48,659 bases of DNA from Azospirillum oryzae (GCF_008364795.1 NZ_VTTM01000019.1:1-48659); one strand, 5' to 3'. Shown: positions 24,506 to 33,567, counted from the stretch's first letter. Notes: generated by a model not told the origin, from the sequence alone. Made by a program: numbers and translations.

Positions 24506-24976
24506 GCAAGTGGCTCCGTCAGCCTGCACTTCTGCCACCACCTCTTCCTCACCCACCACCTCCTCCTCCCGCTTCTCGTCCGGCAGCACGGCGTCCAGCA
24601 GGCGGGCGATGTCGTCGGTGGGCCGCAGGGCGCCATAGCCCGGCGCGTTGTAGTCCCAGTCATATTCGGCGAAGCCGCGGAACCCGGCGATGACCGGGTC
24701 GCTCGCCCAGGCCTTGCGCAGGGCCTGACGGCGCAGCTCCGCCGGCACGTCGGGGCGGAGAAAGCCGGTGTAGTCGCTGCCGGAATCCAGACTGTCCAGC
24801 GAGGGCAGCTTCGGCGCCTCTTCCTCGACGACCTCGGCCTCGGCCGTTTCCGCCGGCAGCAGGGCGGGCGCCTCCGGCTCTGCCGGTTCGCCAACAGGCT
24901 GCTCCGTCCGCGCCTCGCGCTTCAGCCGCGACCAGCGGCCGAGGAAGCCGGTCTCCTCCTCCATCCGCTCAGTCAT
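24410..24976 (-). CDS. DUF3306 domain protein, C-terminus extended through a repeat
   Basis: The 188-residue protein has the DUF3306 features: ETGFLGRWSRLKREA at the N-terminus, an acidic Ala/Glu-rich linker, then LPSLDSLDSGSDYTGFLRPD and a region with FRGFAEYDWDYNAPGYG. The family is usually found with DUF3305 beside formate dehydrogenase genes, with a possible role in enzyme maturation. The last 30 or so residues (from PHLNPPPLGGGGDK to PPPPSGGG) are the translation of the inverted repeat, not a family feature. The ATG overlaps the DUF3305 stop by 8 bp, so the two are coupled. Confidence 0.85.
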   Translation of the reverse strand: MTERMEEETGFLGRWSRLKREARTEQPVGEPAEPEAPALLPAETAEAEVVEEEAPKLPSLDSLDSGSDYTGFLRPDVPAELRRQALRKAWASDPVIAGFRGFAEYDWDYNAPGYGALRPTDDIARLLDAVLPDEKREEEVVGEEEVVAEVQADGATCPHLNPPPLGGGGDKCLSEEVAAVPPPPSGGG

Positions 24977-25535
24977 GCTGCGGACCCCCGGTGCGGCGGC
25001 GGAGCGCCAGGGCTTCCGGGTCGGCGCGGTCGCGCTTGCGCTTGTGGAAGGGGCGCTCGACATAATGGCGGGCGACGAAGCCGTCCATCCACAGCACCAG
25101 CGGGATCGGCAGCGGCAGCGCCTCGATCACGTCGTCGCCGGCTTCGGCGTGGGTGTCGATCTCGCCGGGGTCGGCGCTGACGGCCAGCAGCCGGATCCCC
25201 GGCGCCGGGCCGCCCGGACGCAGGATGACATAGGCGCTGGGACTGCCGCCGTCGAGGTTATGCTTGTAGTTCTCCGCCTCGGTCGGAAACAGGGCGATCT
25301 CGGCGGTGCCGGCGTAATGGCGCGTCCAGTCCGGCCCTTCGGCCAGCACGCTCCAGTCGGGCAGGGTGGGGTCGGCCGGGACCAGCATCACCGGCTGCCA
25401 GCGCGCCTCGATCCAGGGATTGTCGACGCGCCGCCGCTCCACCACCACGCCGACACTGCGCCGCTCGGCGCGGTCGGGTGGCGAAGCCGGAGCTGTGGAG
25501 GCTGCGGTGGGGGAAGGCGGGAACTCGCTGGGCAT
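24969..25535 (-). CDS. DUF3305 domain protein
   Basis: The 188-residue protein matches DUF3305: VVVERRRVDNPWIEARWQPV, then a TRHYAGTAEIALFPTEAENY segment, YVILRPGGP and PLVLWMDGFVARHYVERPFH. It is the usual partner of DUF3306, encoded directly downstream with overlap. Both normally lie in formate dehydrogenase clusters, yet no dehydrogenase subunit is visible here. ATG 25535 is the best start; the preceding frame to 26141 overlaps another gene and is not coding. Confidence 0.85.
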   Translation of the reverse strand: MPSEFPPSPTAASTAPASPPDRAERRSVGVVVERRRVDNPWIEARWQPVMLVPADPTLPDWSVLAEGPDWTRHYAGTAEIALFPTEAENYKHNLDGGSPSAYVILRPGGPAPGIRLLAVSADPGEIDTHAEAGDDVIEALPLPIPLVLWMDGFVARHYVERPFHKRKRDRADPEALALRRRTGGPQHD

Positions 25536-25676
25536 TGTCAGTGTTCCTGATGGGCTGGGAGCGGACGGCCGACGCCGGACTCCGTCCCCGGTACAACGCG
25601 CCAATGGCCGATTGGTGCCGCCGCACGCCGTGCTCCGACGGAATCCCCCGACGGTCGCCCAAAGGAAGGATGCGCC

Positions 25677-26105
25677 ATGCGCAAGATCGCCGCCGCCCTG
25701 CTGCTGTCGGGACTCTTGTCCGGCCTGCCGCTGCTGGGTGCCGCCGCGCAGCAGGCTGATCAGCAGCAGAACCAGCAGCCCGGATCCGGCCAGGCGGGAG
25801 CGGCGCCGGTCGAGTCCGGATCGAAGGAATCCACAGGTGATGCGCTCGCCCGCGACGGCAAGGTGCAGGAGAGTCAGGATCCGCATCCCACGGCGCAGGG
25901 CACCAAATCGCCCAACCCCACCAGCTCCGCCGCGACCGGTAGCCAGGAACTGCAGCAGGCGCTCGCCGACGTGCGCCGGGCGCCGCCGGACCTGAACGGC
26001 AACCCGGTGCCGCGCCCGAATCAATGGGCGAGCGAGCCCGATCAGCAGAACGAGCCGACGCGGTCGCAGAACCCCTCCGACCTGACCAGCCAGGAGGTGA
26101 AATAA
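25677..26105 (+). CDS. Small secreted Gln-rich hypothetical protein
   Basis: The 142-residue protein starts with a signal peptide (MRKIAAALLLSGLLSGLPLL, cleavage probably after GAAA). The mature part is hydrophilic, rich in Gln, Ser, Pro and Asn and probably disordered. I know no family for it. ATG follows GGAAGGATGCGCC. It is likely periplasmic or surface exposed and ends 7 bp before the convergent phytochelatin-synthase-like gene. Confidence 0.75.
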   Translation: MRKIAAALLLSGLLSGLPLLGAAAQQADQQQNQQPGSGQAGAAPVESGSKESTGDALARDGKVQESQDPHPTAQGTKSPNPTSSAATGSQELQQALADVRRAPPDLNGNPVPRPNQWASEPDQQNEPTRSQNPSDLTSQEVK

Positions 26106-26112
26106 ACGGAGG

Positions 26113-26901
26113 TCAGCCGGACGCCCGGCGGCTGCGGACACGGATCAGGCCGCTGCCCTCGGGGTCGGCACGGTCAGGCTTCAGCATGGCGTCCAGCAGA
26201 CGGGCGTCGCTGGTCCAATAGGGCACGTACCATGTGCGGTCGGGGTCCATGACCAATGCGCGCTTCGTCGCGGCGTCATAGGCGCCCAGCGGCGCGATGT
26301 GACCGAGGCCGACGTCGCCGGTCAGCGTGCCCTGGTCGAAGGCCAGCAGGATGATGTCGTCGGCGCTGCGCTCGTTCCCGGCCAGGATGCGGCGCAGCTC
26401 GGCCAGCGTGGCGGGAGAGGCGTCGCGCGGGCGCCAGACCTCCACCTCGGCATCGATGTTGTAGGCTGCAAGGCTGCGGTGGACATAGTCGATCAGTTCG
26501 CCGAACGAGATGCCTTCGCCGTCGTCGGCAATGGCGGCGCGCCAATGGTCGTCGTCCAACCGGTCGAGCAGCTGCTTGGGCGTCACCAGCCGTTCCGACG
26601 CCAGGGCCGGCAGTCCACGCAACGCGTTCAGCATCATCGTCACGCTCGCCAGCGAGCAGGAGGCGCCGGTCATCTGCGGCACGTAATAGGGGCTGAGCGC
26701 CCAGTAATCCGGCGCCGGGGCGGTGCGGACATAGTCGCTGGCGCGGGTGATCGGGACCGCGTCCGGGCCGAATTTCGGCTTCACGTCCTCTTGCGCCCAG
26801 GCGGGCGCCGCCGTGGGCGCTGCCATGCAGGCGGTCCACAGCAGAAGGCCGCTTCCCAGGATTCTCGCCAAAGTCCCTGCGGTCCACGTCGCTTGCGTCA
26901 T
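26113..26901 (-). CDS. Phytochelatin-synthase-like secreted cysteine peptidase
   Basis: The 262-residue protein begins with a signal-like hydrophobic stretch (about 10-36, ending AAPAWAQ). The papain-fold catalytic triad of the phytochelatin synthase family is visible: Cys82 in TGASCSLASVTMMLNALRG, His201 in GLGHIAPLGAYDA and Asp219 in LVMDPDRTW. Bacterial homologues mainly hydrolyse glutathione to gamma-Glu-Cys and do not build long phytochelatins. Export to the periplasm is inferred from the N-terminus. ATG 26901 is used; the longer frame from 27066 adds residues that do not fit. Confidence 0.85.
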   Translation of the reverse strand: MTQATWTAGTLARILGSGLLLWTACMAAPTAAPAWAQEDVKPKFGPDAVPITRASDYVRTAPAPDYWALSPYYVPQMTGASCSLASVTMMLNALRGLPALASERLVTPKQLLDRLDDDHWRAAIADDGEGISFGELIDYVHRSLAAYNIDAEVEVWRPRDASPATLAELRRILAGNERSADDIILLAFDQGTLTGDVGLGHIAPLGAYDAATKRALVMDPDRTWYVPYWTSDARLLDAMLKPDRADPEGSGLIRVRSRRASG

Positions 26902-27148
26902 CGGAAAACGGTCTCGGTCCGTCTGGTCTGAAAGAAAGATGCGCCCCGTTCCCTCGCCGGGGCGCGGCCTGCATATGGTGCGCTGCGGGACGTGAGCCAA
27001 GCAGCGGAAAGTTCGATGCGGGGTCCCCCAAAACGCAGATGGGCGGAGCCCGCGCCGCCCGATCATCGAGCAAAACAGGCTCCGCCCATTCCACGGCTAC
27101 TGCGCGTCGGAGGCGTACCCCCGATGCGCCATAGCCGGACCCGTGCGA

Positions 27149-30100
27149 TCAGACGGCGTCCCAGAAATGCTCCAGACCGACCGCGCCGACGCCTTCGGCG
27201 CCCATCTTCGCCCAGGCGAGGTCGTGGATGCCCATGGCGAAGGCCGGCGAGGACGCCTGCAGCGAGTAGTCGCCCCAATAGGCGTTGGTGAACATCGGCT
27301 TGCCGATCACATCGTGATCGCCGTATTTCGGCACGTTGTAGACGAGGTTGTTGTCGATGACGAAGTCGTTGGCGCTCAGCAACTCGGTATAGTCGTCGAG
27401 CGGCAGGGTGCCCATGACCACGTTCTTGGTGATCGTGTTGTTGTGCGGATCGCCGGCGGTGCCGTGCACCGGCTGCCATTCGATGCGGATGAAGTCTTCC
27501 TTGTTGTTGGCGATGACCGAGAAGTTGTTGGTCACCACGTTGTTGTCGCCGCCATGGATCTGCACCGAGGCCCAGTCGGCGTCCTTGATGAAGTTGTCCT
27601 TGACGGTGATGCCGCCGGCCATGTCGTCCAGATAGATGCCGAAGCCCTTCTGGCCGTACATCCAGGTATCCTGCGCGCTGGTGGCAAGACCGTTGGCGTG
27701 CTCGATCCAGTTGCCCTGGATGACCATGCCGGTGTTGGCGCTGGACCGGCCCAGGATCTCGATGGCGCCGTCGTCGGCGGTCTCCAGCCCGGTGTAGGAG
27801 ATGTGGTTGTACTGGATGATGTTGTTGTGGTTCACCGTGTTGGTGGTGCCGCCGTAATCCTTGAACGAGATGCCGTAGCGCGCGCTGTGGTCGATGTCGT
27901 TGTTGGAGATCAGGTTGTTGTCCACCCCGGTGCCGATGATGCCGGCCACCGCCTTGCGCACTTCGCCGATGTTGCTGATCGTGTTGGCATAGATGCTGTT
28001 GCCGTTGCTGCGGCCATCCATCTCGATGCCGTTCTCGGCCATGTGGTTCAGCGTGTTGTGGGCGATCTGGTTGTTGGAGGAGCCGGCGGTCAGCTTGATC
28101 GCCGAGCCGACGTTGAGGAAGCTGTTGTCGCTGATGTGGTTGCCGTCGGCGTTGGTCAGCAGCAGGGCGTCGCCGCCGGTGGTGGTGTTCTTGAAGGTCA
28201 GCCCGTCGATGGTCACGTCGCTGGCGCCGTTCAGCTTGACCAGCGTGCCCAGCCGCGGCACCTCCACCCCGCTGGAGACGAAGCCGGAGCTGGCCGCCTT
28301 GTAGAGCAGCTTGCCGTCGGTCGACCGCCACGCGAACTCACCCGCCTGATCGACATAGGAAGCGTTGTTCAGCAGCTTGTAGGTGGTGCCTTCCGCAAAG
28401 GGCAGGGAGGCGCCGTTCTTCAGCATGATGGTGCGGGTGGAGGCGTTGAAGCTGGCGATGCCGGTCAGCGTGTCGCCCAGCCGCTCGGCGTCCATCACCT
28501 GGATCAGCGTGTTCGGCTGGATGTCGGCGCTGGTCACCTCGGTGCCGTGGGAGCGGATGTACCAGCCGCTGGGGCCCCCGGAGGCCGCATCGGCGAAGTG
28601 CCAGCCGCTGGTGACGTCGGCGGCGTCATAGGCGAATTTCTCCGCCAGATGCTGGCGGACGTCGCCGACGATCAGGTCGAGGTTGCTGGCCGTGGCGAGC
28701 TTGGCCGAATAGAGGCCGTTGCCCTCGCTGGTGAAGCTCTTCACCACCTCGCCGCCGCTCAGCACCGGCTTCTCGCCAGGGTAGTTCTGGAAGCTGTGAC
28801 CGTTGTCGAGCGAGGTCAGCTCCAGCGTCTTGGTCAGGTGATAGGTGCCCTCGCGGACATAGGTGGTGTCGATGGTCGAGTTGGCCCGCATGGCCGCCTG
28901 CGCCTTCTCCAGGCTGGCGAAGGGACCGTCGGTGCCGTCGGCGTTCGGCGCCGACAGCTTGCCGGACCACGTATCCTTGCCGTTGGCGGCGACATAGAAG
29001 GCCGGCTTGGTCGGGGGGGTCGGGACCGGGGTCTGGTTGATGGGCGCGTCGCCGAACAGGTCGGCGCCGGCCTTGACGTTCAGGGCGCCGCCCCAATAGA
29101 GGGCTTCCTGGCCCTTGGCCACGTCCTTGCCGTCGACGGCGCCCTTGTCGTAGGTGACGATGCTGTCGGTGGCGGCGACGGTGTGGCCGTTGATGGCGAC
29201 CGACTTGACGAACAGGTTTCGGTCGACGCCGTTCACGGTGGCGTCGTTGTCATACCAGACCTGGACGGTGTGGGCCTTGGTCGGGTCGACGTTGGCGGTG
29301 AATTTGTAGGCGGCGGTGGTGGCGGAAGCCTTGGCGTCGCCGATCACCTGCCCATCGACCAGCAGCTTGAAATGCGCGGCCTGTCCGCCGGCCGAGGTGC
29401 CGGAGGCGTTGACGACGATGTCGACCGGCTTGGTCGGGGTCGGCGGCGGCGGCGGGACATAGGCACCGCCGAAATATTCCTCCGGCATGCCGAAGCTGAG
29501 GGCGCCGCCCCAATAGAGGGCTTCCTGGCCGGCGACCACGAATTTGCCGTCCACCGGACCCTTGTCGTAGGACGCCATGTCGGAGGTCGAGGCGATGGTC
29601 TTGCCGTCGATGTTGATCGACTTGACGAACAGGTTGCGGTCGACGCCGTTCACGGTGGCGTCGTTGTCGTACCAGACCTGGATCTTGTGGGCCTCGTTCG
29701 GGTCCACCTTGGCGGTGAAGGTGTAGTCGGTGGCCGAGGTGGCGTTGACCCAGGCGTCGCCCACCACCTGATCGTCGACCAGCAGCTTGAAGTGCGGGGC
29801 CTGTCCGCCGGCGCTGATGCCATAGGCCTTGACCTTGATGGTCGTGGTCATGCTGGCGGCAGTCTCCGCATCCGGGGAGGTGGAGGCGGTGGAGAACATC
29901 GTGGCGGGCAGCGGCACATTCAGCGCACCCGGCCAGTACATTTCCGTCTGTCCGCCGATGACGTTCAGGCCGTCGACCTTGCCGGTGTCGTACTTGACCG
30001 ACGGGTCGATCGACAGGATGGTCTTGTCGTTCACCTCGAACGATTTGACGAACAGGTTGCGGTCCACGCCGTTAACCGTGTCGTCGTTGTCATAGACCAG

Positions 30101-30301
30101 CTGCAGCGCGTGCGCCTTGTCGGCCGGCACGTTGGCGGTGAAGACGTAACGCGACTGGGTGGCGGAGGAGACGGTGGCCTCGCCGATGCTGGTGCCGTCC
30201 AAAAGCAGTTGAAAATGCGGCCATTTTCCGTCAGCGGGCGTGCCCCAGGCATTGACCGCGAAGGTGACCTGGATCGTGCCGTCGGTGTTGGTGGTAGCCA
30301 T
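27149..30301 (-). CDS. Large CBM60-like / parallel beta-helix protein
   Basis: The 1050-residue protein has three related modules (about 8-125, 153-270 and 292-408). Each contains HFKLLVDGQVIGDA-like and VWYDNDATVNGVDRNLFVKS-like segments and ends near YWGGALN. They resemble calcium-dependent xylan-binding CBM60 domains. Pro/Thr linkers separate the last modules. From about 430 on, a right-handed parallel beta-helix follows (YVAANGKDTWSGKLSAPNAD, then many NxI and GNxI repeats), typical of pectate-lyase-like or epimerase enzymes. No Sec signal peptide is present, so type I secretion or a cytoplasmic location must be considered. The transposon lies 127 bp upstream of its start codon. Confidence 0.88.
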   Translation of the reverse strand: MATTNTDGTIQVTFAVNAWGTPADGKWPHFQLLLDGTSIGEATVSSATQSRYVFTANVPADKAHALQLVYDNDDTVNGVDRNLFVKSFEVNDKTILSIDPSVKYDTGKVDGLNVIGGQTEMYWPGALNVPLPATMFSTASTSPDAETAASMTTTIKVKAYGISAGGQAPHFKLLVDDQVVGDAWVNATSATDYTFTAKVDPNEAHKIQVWYDNDATVNGVDRNLFVKSINIDGKTIASTSDMASYDKGPVDGKFVVAGQEALYWGGALSFGMPEEYFGGAYVPPPPPTPTKPVDIVVNASGTSAGGQAAHFKLLVDGQVIGDAKASATTAAYKFTANVDPTKAHTVQVWYDNDATVNGVDRNLFVKSVAINGHTVAATDSIVTYDKGAVDGKDVAKGQEALYWGGALNVKAGADLFGDAPINQTPVPTPPTKPAFYVAANGKDTWSGKLSAPNADGTDGPFASLEKAQAAMRANSTIDTTYVREGTYHLTKTLELTSLDNGHSFQNYPGEKPVLSGGEVVKSFTSEGNGLYSAKLATASNLDLIVGDVRQHLAEKFAYDAADVTSGWHFADAASGGPSGWYIRSHGTEVTSADIQPNTLIQVMDAERLGDTLTGIASFNASTRTIMLKNGASLPFAEGTTYKLLNNASYVDQAGEFAWRSTDGKLLYKAASSGFVSSGVEVPRLGTLVKLNGASDVTIDGLTFKNTTTGGDALLLTNADGNHISDNSFLNVGSAIKLTAGSSNNQIAHNTLNHMAENGIEMDGRSNGNSIYANTISNIGEVRKAVAGIIGTGVDNNLISNNDIDHSARYGISFKDYGGTTNTVNHNNIIQYNHISYTGLETADDGAIEILGRSSANTGMVIQGNWIEHANGLATSAQDTWMYGQKGFGIYLDDMAGGITVKDNFIKDADWASVQIHGGDNNVVTNNFSVIANNKEDFIRIEWQPVHGTAGDPHNNTITKNVVMGTLPLDDYTELLSANDFVIDNNLVYNVPKYGDHDVIGKPMFTNAYWGDYSLQASSPAFAMGIHDLAWAKMGAEGVGAVGLEHFWDAV

Positions 30302-30427
30302 TTTGGAACTCCGCTTTATGGGTATCGCCTTGTTCCGCAGGCTCGTCCGTTAGCCTTAATCGCGTACTAACACTTATGGTTAGGAAATTATGAATGAGGG
30401 GGTTTCCCGTGGCAGAAGTGAGACAAA

Positions 30428-30494
30428 TGTGAGACGACAAAAATGTTTGCACATGGACAAAATAGTTTGCACATGGACAAAAATATCTGCTCCT
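30428..30494 (+). repeat. Tn7-type right end with three tandem TnsB-binding boxes
   Basis: The terminus is TGTGAGAC. Boxes of 19 bp start at 30436, 30456 and 30476, exactly 20 bp apart: GACAAAAATGTTTGCACAT, GACAAAATAGTTTGCACAT and a weaker GACAAAAATATCTGCTCCT. In Tn7 itself the end also begins TGTG, the first GACA lies at position 9 and TnsB boxes read GACAAAATAGTTNGGAACT, as I recall. The match in position and sequence is close. Confidence 0.85.
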
Positions 30495-30562
30495 AGCTGA
30501 GCTTGCGCTCGCTCGGAATCCGCGTACTATCGAAAGAGGTAGTCCGCTTCCGAGGGGATAGC

Positions 30563-31402
30563 ATGGGGCGCCGCCGGTACAGCTTCGACGAGGGCAGGAT
30601 CGCCCGCTTCCATGCGGAGGGACGCGGCACCGGGGCCGGCGCGGATTACAAACCGTGGCTCACGGTCCAGGACGTGCCGTCGAGCGGTCGCACGCACCGC
30701 CCTCATGGCCTGAAGACTGGCCGCGTCCATCATCTGCTGTCCGACATAGAATGCGACCTCTTCTACATCCTCGACTGGTCCTCCTCAGTGATCGATATCC
30801 GCGAGCAGTTCCCCCTTGACCGCGCTGCAACCCAGGCCATTGCCGAGCGGATCGGCGTCCAGCATCCCCGTGACACTGCGACCCGCACCCCGCTGGTCAT
30901 GACGACTGATTTCCTGTGCGATGTGATGCGTGAGGGGCGACGCGTCTTGATCGCGCGTTCGGTGAAACCGGCTGACAAGCTCGAGGACGACCGGGTCATT
31001 GAAAAGCAGGAGATCGAGCGCCGCTATTGGGGCGAACAGGGTGTCGATTGGGGCATCGTCACCGACGCCGACATTCCTGCGACTTATGCCGAGAACATCG
31101 GACGCATCCATAACTGCGCCTCAGTCGCCGACTTGGCGCAACCTTATCCTGGCTATTACGCTGAGAAGGCTGCGCTGATCGCCCGGGAGGTGCCGATGTG
31201 CACCCACCTGACGCTCCACCAGTTTTGCGCCGAGATGGACCTTCGGCTGGGCATGCCGCCGGCAACCGCCCTGATGCTGATCCGCCACCTCATTGTTACG
31301 CGGGTTGTGGTCTGCGACCTGACGCAGACCTTGGACTACGACGCTCCGCTGACATGGCTGCGGCCGGCCTCGTCCGGTCATCAGGGGAGGCAATCGGCAT
31401 GA
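30563..31402 (+). CDS. tnsA: Tn7-like transposase endonuclease subunit TnsA
   Basis: The 279-residue protein cuts the 5' ends of the transposon together with TnsB. It has the restriction-enzyme-like core: Glu63 in LLSDIECDLFYILDW followed by VIDIREQFPL, Asp116 in LVMTTDFLCDVM and Lys135 in IARSVKPADKL. A C-terminal region with CTHLTLHQFC and a winged-helix-like tail follows. All three catalytic residues look intact, so cut-and-paste transposition is predicted. ATG 30563 follows GAGGGGATAGC. The stop overlaps the tnsB start (ATGA). Confidence 0.92.
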   Translation: MGRRRYSFDEGRIARFHAEGRGTGAGADYKPWLTVQDVPSSGRTHRPHGLKTGRVHHLLSDIECDLFYILDWSSSVIDIREQFPLDRAATQAIAERIGVQHPRDTATRTPLVMTTDFLCDVMREGRRVLIARSVKPADKLEDDRVIEKQEIERRYWGEQGVDWGIVTDADIPATYAENIGRIHNCASVADLAQPYPGYYAEKAALIAREVPMCTHLTLHQFCAEMDLRLGMPPATALMLIRHLIVTRVVVCDLTQTLDYDAPLTWLRPASSGHQGRQSA

Positions 31403-33567
31403 CCGTCCTCCGCGTCAACGCGCTATTGTCGTTCGTCGCGGAATCCCGCATTGAACGGGTGCTTTGGCTTGACCCTCTCGGTCGGGGCGGCTTCCTGATT
31501 GATATCGCCGTCGATGCGGCGATGCCGGTGTTTCGGTCTTCGGAGGAAATCGACCGACTGCGATCTGACGCTCTTCTGGCCGATATCACCGACGATCCTT
31601 GGCTGGCTCCGCTGGCTGAACCCACGATCCCCGAAAGTCATCGGGCTCGCCGTGAGGCCGCCTGGACCCTGATCCGTCCGCTCCTCGCCGAACAGCCGGA
31701 CATTTTCTACTCCGGTCGGCGGGCGCTCTTGGTCCGGCGGGTCATCGCCCAGACGGGCTCCAACCGCTTCACCCTCTATCGGCTGCTCAGACGTTTCTGG
31801 CAGCGCGGCATGTCACCCAATGCACTTCTGCCCGACTACGACCGTTGTGGTGGACGCGGCAAGACCAAGGCAGCATCCGAAAAGAAGCGTGGCCGCGTCA
31901 GCGGTACCGGTATCGTTGGTGTCAATGTGGACGCCGAGATGCGCCGCCTGTTCCGCGATACGGTGACACGCCACTTTGCCGTCAACCGCCGGCTCGACAT
32001 GGCCGGCTGCTACGACGCGCTGATCAATGACCACTTCACAGATCTTCGGCTGGACGAGGACACCGGTCGACAAAAGGCCATCGTTCGCGCAGACCTGCCG
32101 ACGTTGCGCCAGTTCCGCTACTGGTTCGAAAAGGACAACGACGTCTTCCGCATCGAGCGCCAGCGGCGCACGGCCCAGGTGTACGACAAGGATTTGCGGG
32201 CGCTGCTCAGTACCTCCACTGGCGAAGTCTTCGGCCCCGGTTCCCGCTACCAGATCGACGCGACGGTCGCCGACGTCTACCTCGTTTCTCGGCTCAACCG
32301 GCGGCGGCTCGTTGGCCGTCCGGTGCTCTACGTCGTCATCGACGTGTTCAGTCGTATGATCACCGGTCTCTACGTCGGATTTGAAGGGCCGTCCTGGGTC
32401 GGGGCCATGATGGCGATCGCCAACGCCGCCACTGACAAGGTGGCCTATTGTCGGTCGTTCGGCATCGAGATCGGCGAGGCCGACTGGCCCTGCCACCATA
32501 TGCCCGACCGGCTACTGGGCGATCGCGGCGAAATGATCGGCTCCGCTGTGGAGACGCTGATCCAGAACTTCCACGTTGAGATTGAGAACACCGCTCCCTA
32601 TCGGGCGGATTGGAAAGGCATTGTCGAACAGCGCTTCCGTCTGCTGCCGGCGCGGTTCCGCGCCTATACGCCCGGCTACATCGAAGGGGATTTCCAGCAG
32701 CGCGGCGCCCGCGATTACCGCCTCGACGGCACGCTCGACATCGACGAATTCACCGCCATCATTATCCAGTGTGTGCGCTACTACAACACGCAGCACCTGA
32801 TCCGCGGATACCCGCGGGATGCCCAAATGATCGCCGAGGAGGTCCGGGCAATCGCTATCGAGCTGTGGGAGTGGGGCGTGGCGCGGCGGAGCGGCCAACT
32901 GCGCGCCTATCCGTCCGATCTGGTCAGGCAGAGCGTGCTGCCGTCGGACGACGCCATCGTCACCCCGCATGGCATCCGCTTCTATGGCTGCTTCTATACC
33001 TGTACCAAGGCGATGGCCGAGCATTGGTTCGAGCGTGCTCGCCAGCGGAGAAACTGGACCGTGCGGGTGTCCTACGATCCTCGCTGTTTGAACGAGGTCT
33101 ACCTGCACGACATAGATGGCGGTCGCATCCGCTTCATTCCCTGCGTCATGACCGACCGCAGCGCGGCCTACCGCGACCGCACCCTGTGGGAGATCGACCA
33201 AGTCCGGCAGGAGGAACGCCGGGTCCAGAACGCCCACCAGCCTCAGGCGCTGCAAGGCCGCGTCGATCTGATGCAGTCGGTCAAGGGCATCGTCGCCACC
33301 GCCGAGGCGAAGCAGGCTGCGTCACCGGTGGGAACGGACAGCGACCGAAGCAAGCTGAAGGCCATCCGTGACAACCGCCGGCAGGAGCGCCGCGAGAACC
33401 AGGAGCGTGAAACCTTTCGGTTCGGATCACCTCCGGCCAAGACGCCGCCCGGCGGGAACGTGGTTCCCATCGTGCCGCAACCGACCGCCGAGAATTACAG
33501 CCTACCGACTGCGGCGGAAATCCGCGCCCTGCTGACAAGGAAGCCGGATGATGATGGACAACGCTGA
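31399..33567 (+). CDS. tnsB: Tn7-like DDE transposase TnsB
   Basis: The 722-residue transposase binds the end boxes and joins the 3' ends to the target. The RNase-H-like core has Asp287 (RYQIDATVADVYL), Asp375 (LLGDRGEMIGS) and Glu410 (DWKGIVEQRFRLL). The last two are 35 residues apart, as in D,D(35)E enzymes. An HTH-rich N-terminal third and a beta-barrel/C-terminal tail for TnsC contact flank the core. ATG 31399 overlaps the tnsA stop. The 3' end overlaps tnsC by 20 bp. Confidence 0.95.
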   Translation: MTVLRVNALLSFVAESRIERVLWLDPLGRGGFLIDIAVDAAMPVFRSSEEIDRLRSDALLADITDDPWLAPLAEPTIPESHRARREAAWTLIRPLLAEQPDIFYSGRRALLVRRVIAQTGSNRFTLYRLLRRFWQRGMSPNALLPDYDRCGGRGKTKAASEKKRGRVSGTGIVGVNVDAEMRRLFRDTVTRHFAVNRRLDMAGCYDALINDHFTDLRLDEDTGRQKAIVRADLPTLRQFRYWFEKDNDVFRIERQRRTAQVYDKDLRALLSTSTGEVFGPGSRYQIDATVADVYLVSRLNRRRLVGRPVLYVVIDVFSRMITGLYVGFEGPSWVGAMMAIANAATDKVAYCRSFGIEIGEADWPCHHMPDRLLGDRGEMIGSAVETLIQNFHVEIENTAPYRADWKGIVEQRFRLLPARFRAYTPGYIEGDFQQRGARDYRLDGTLDIDEFTAIIIQCVRYYNTQHLIRGYPRDAQMIAEEVRAIAIELWEWGVARRSGQLRAYPSDLVRQSVLPSDDAIVTPHGIRFYGCFYTCTKAMAEHWFERARQRRNWTVRVSYDPRCLNEVYLHDIDGGRIRFIPCVMTDRSAAYRDRTLWEIDQVRQEERRVQNAHQPQALQGRVDLMQSVKGIVATAEAKQAASPVGTDSDRSKLKAIRDNRRQERRENQERETFRFGSPPAKTPPGGNVVPIVPQPTAENYSLPTAAEIRALLTRKPDDDGQR

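Noticed and set aside
27143..30370. 1075-residue plus-strand open frame opposite the beta-helix gene
   Set aside because: It mirrors the repeat structure of the minus-strand CBM60/beta-helix gene. The minus-strand product has clear domains and a ribosome-binding site, while the plus-strand one does not.
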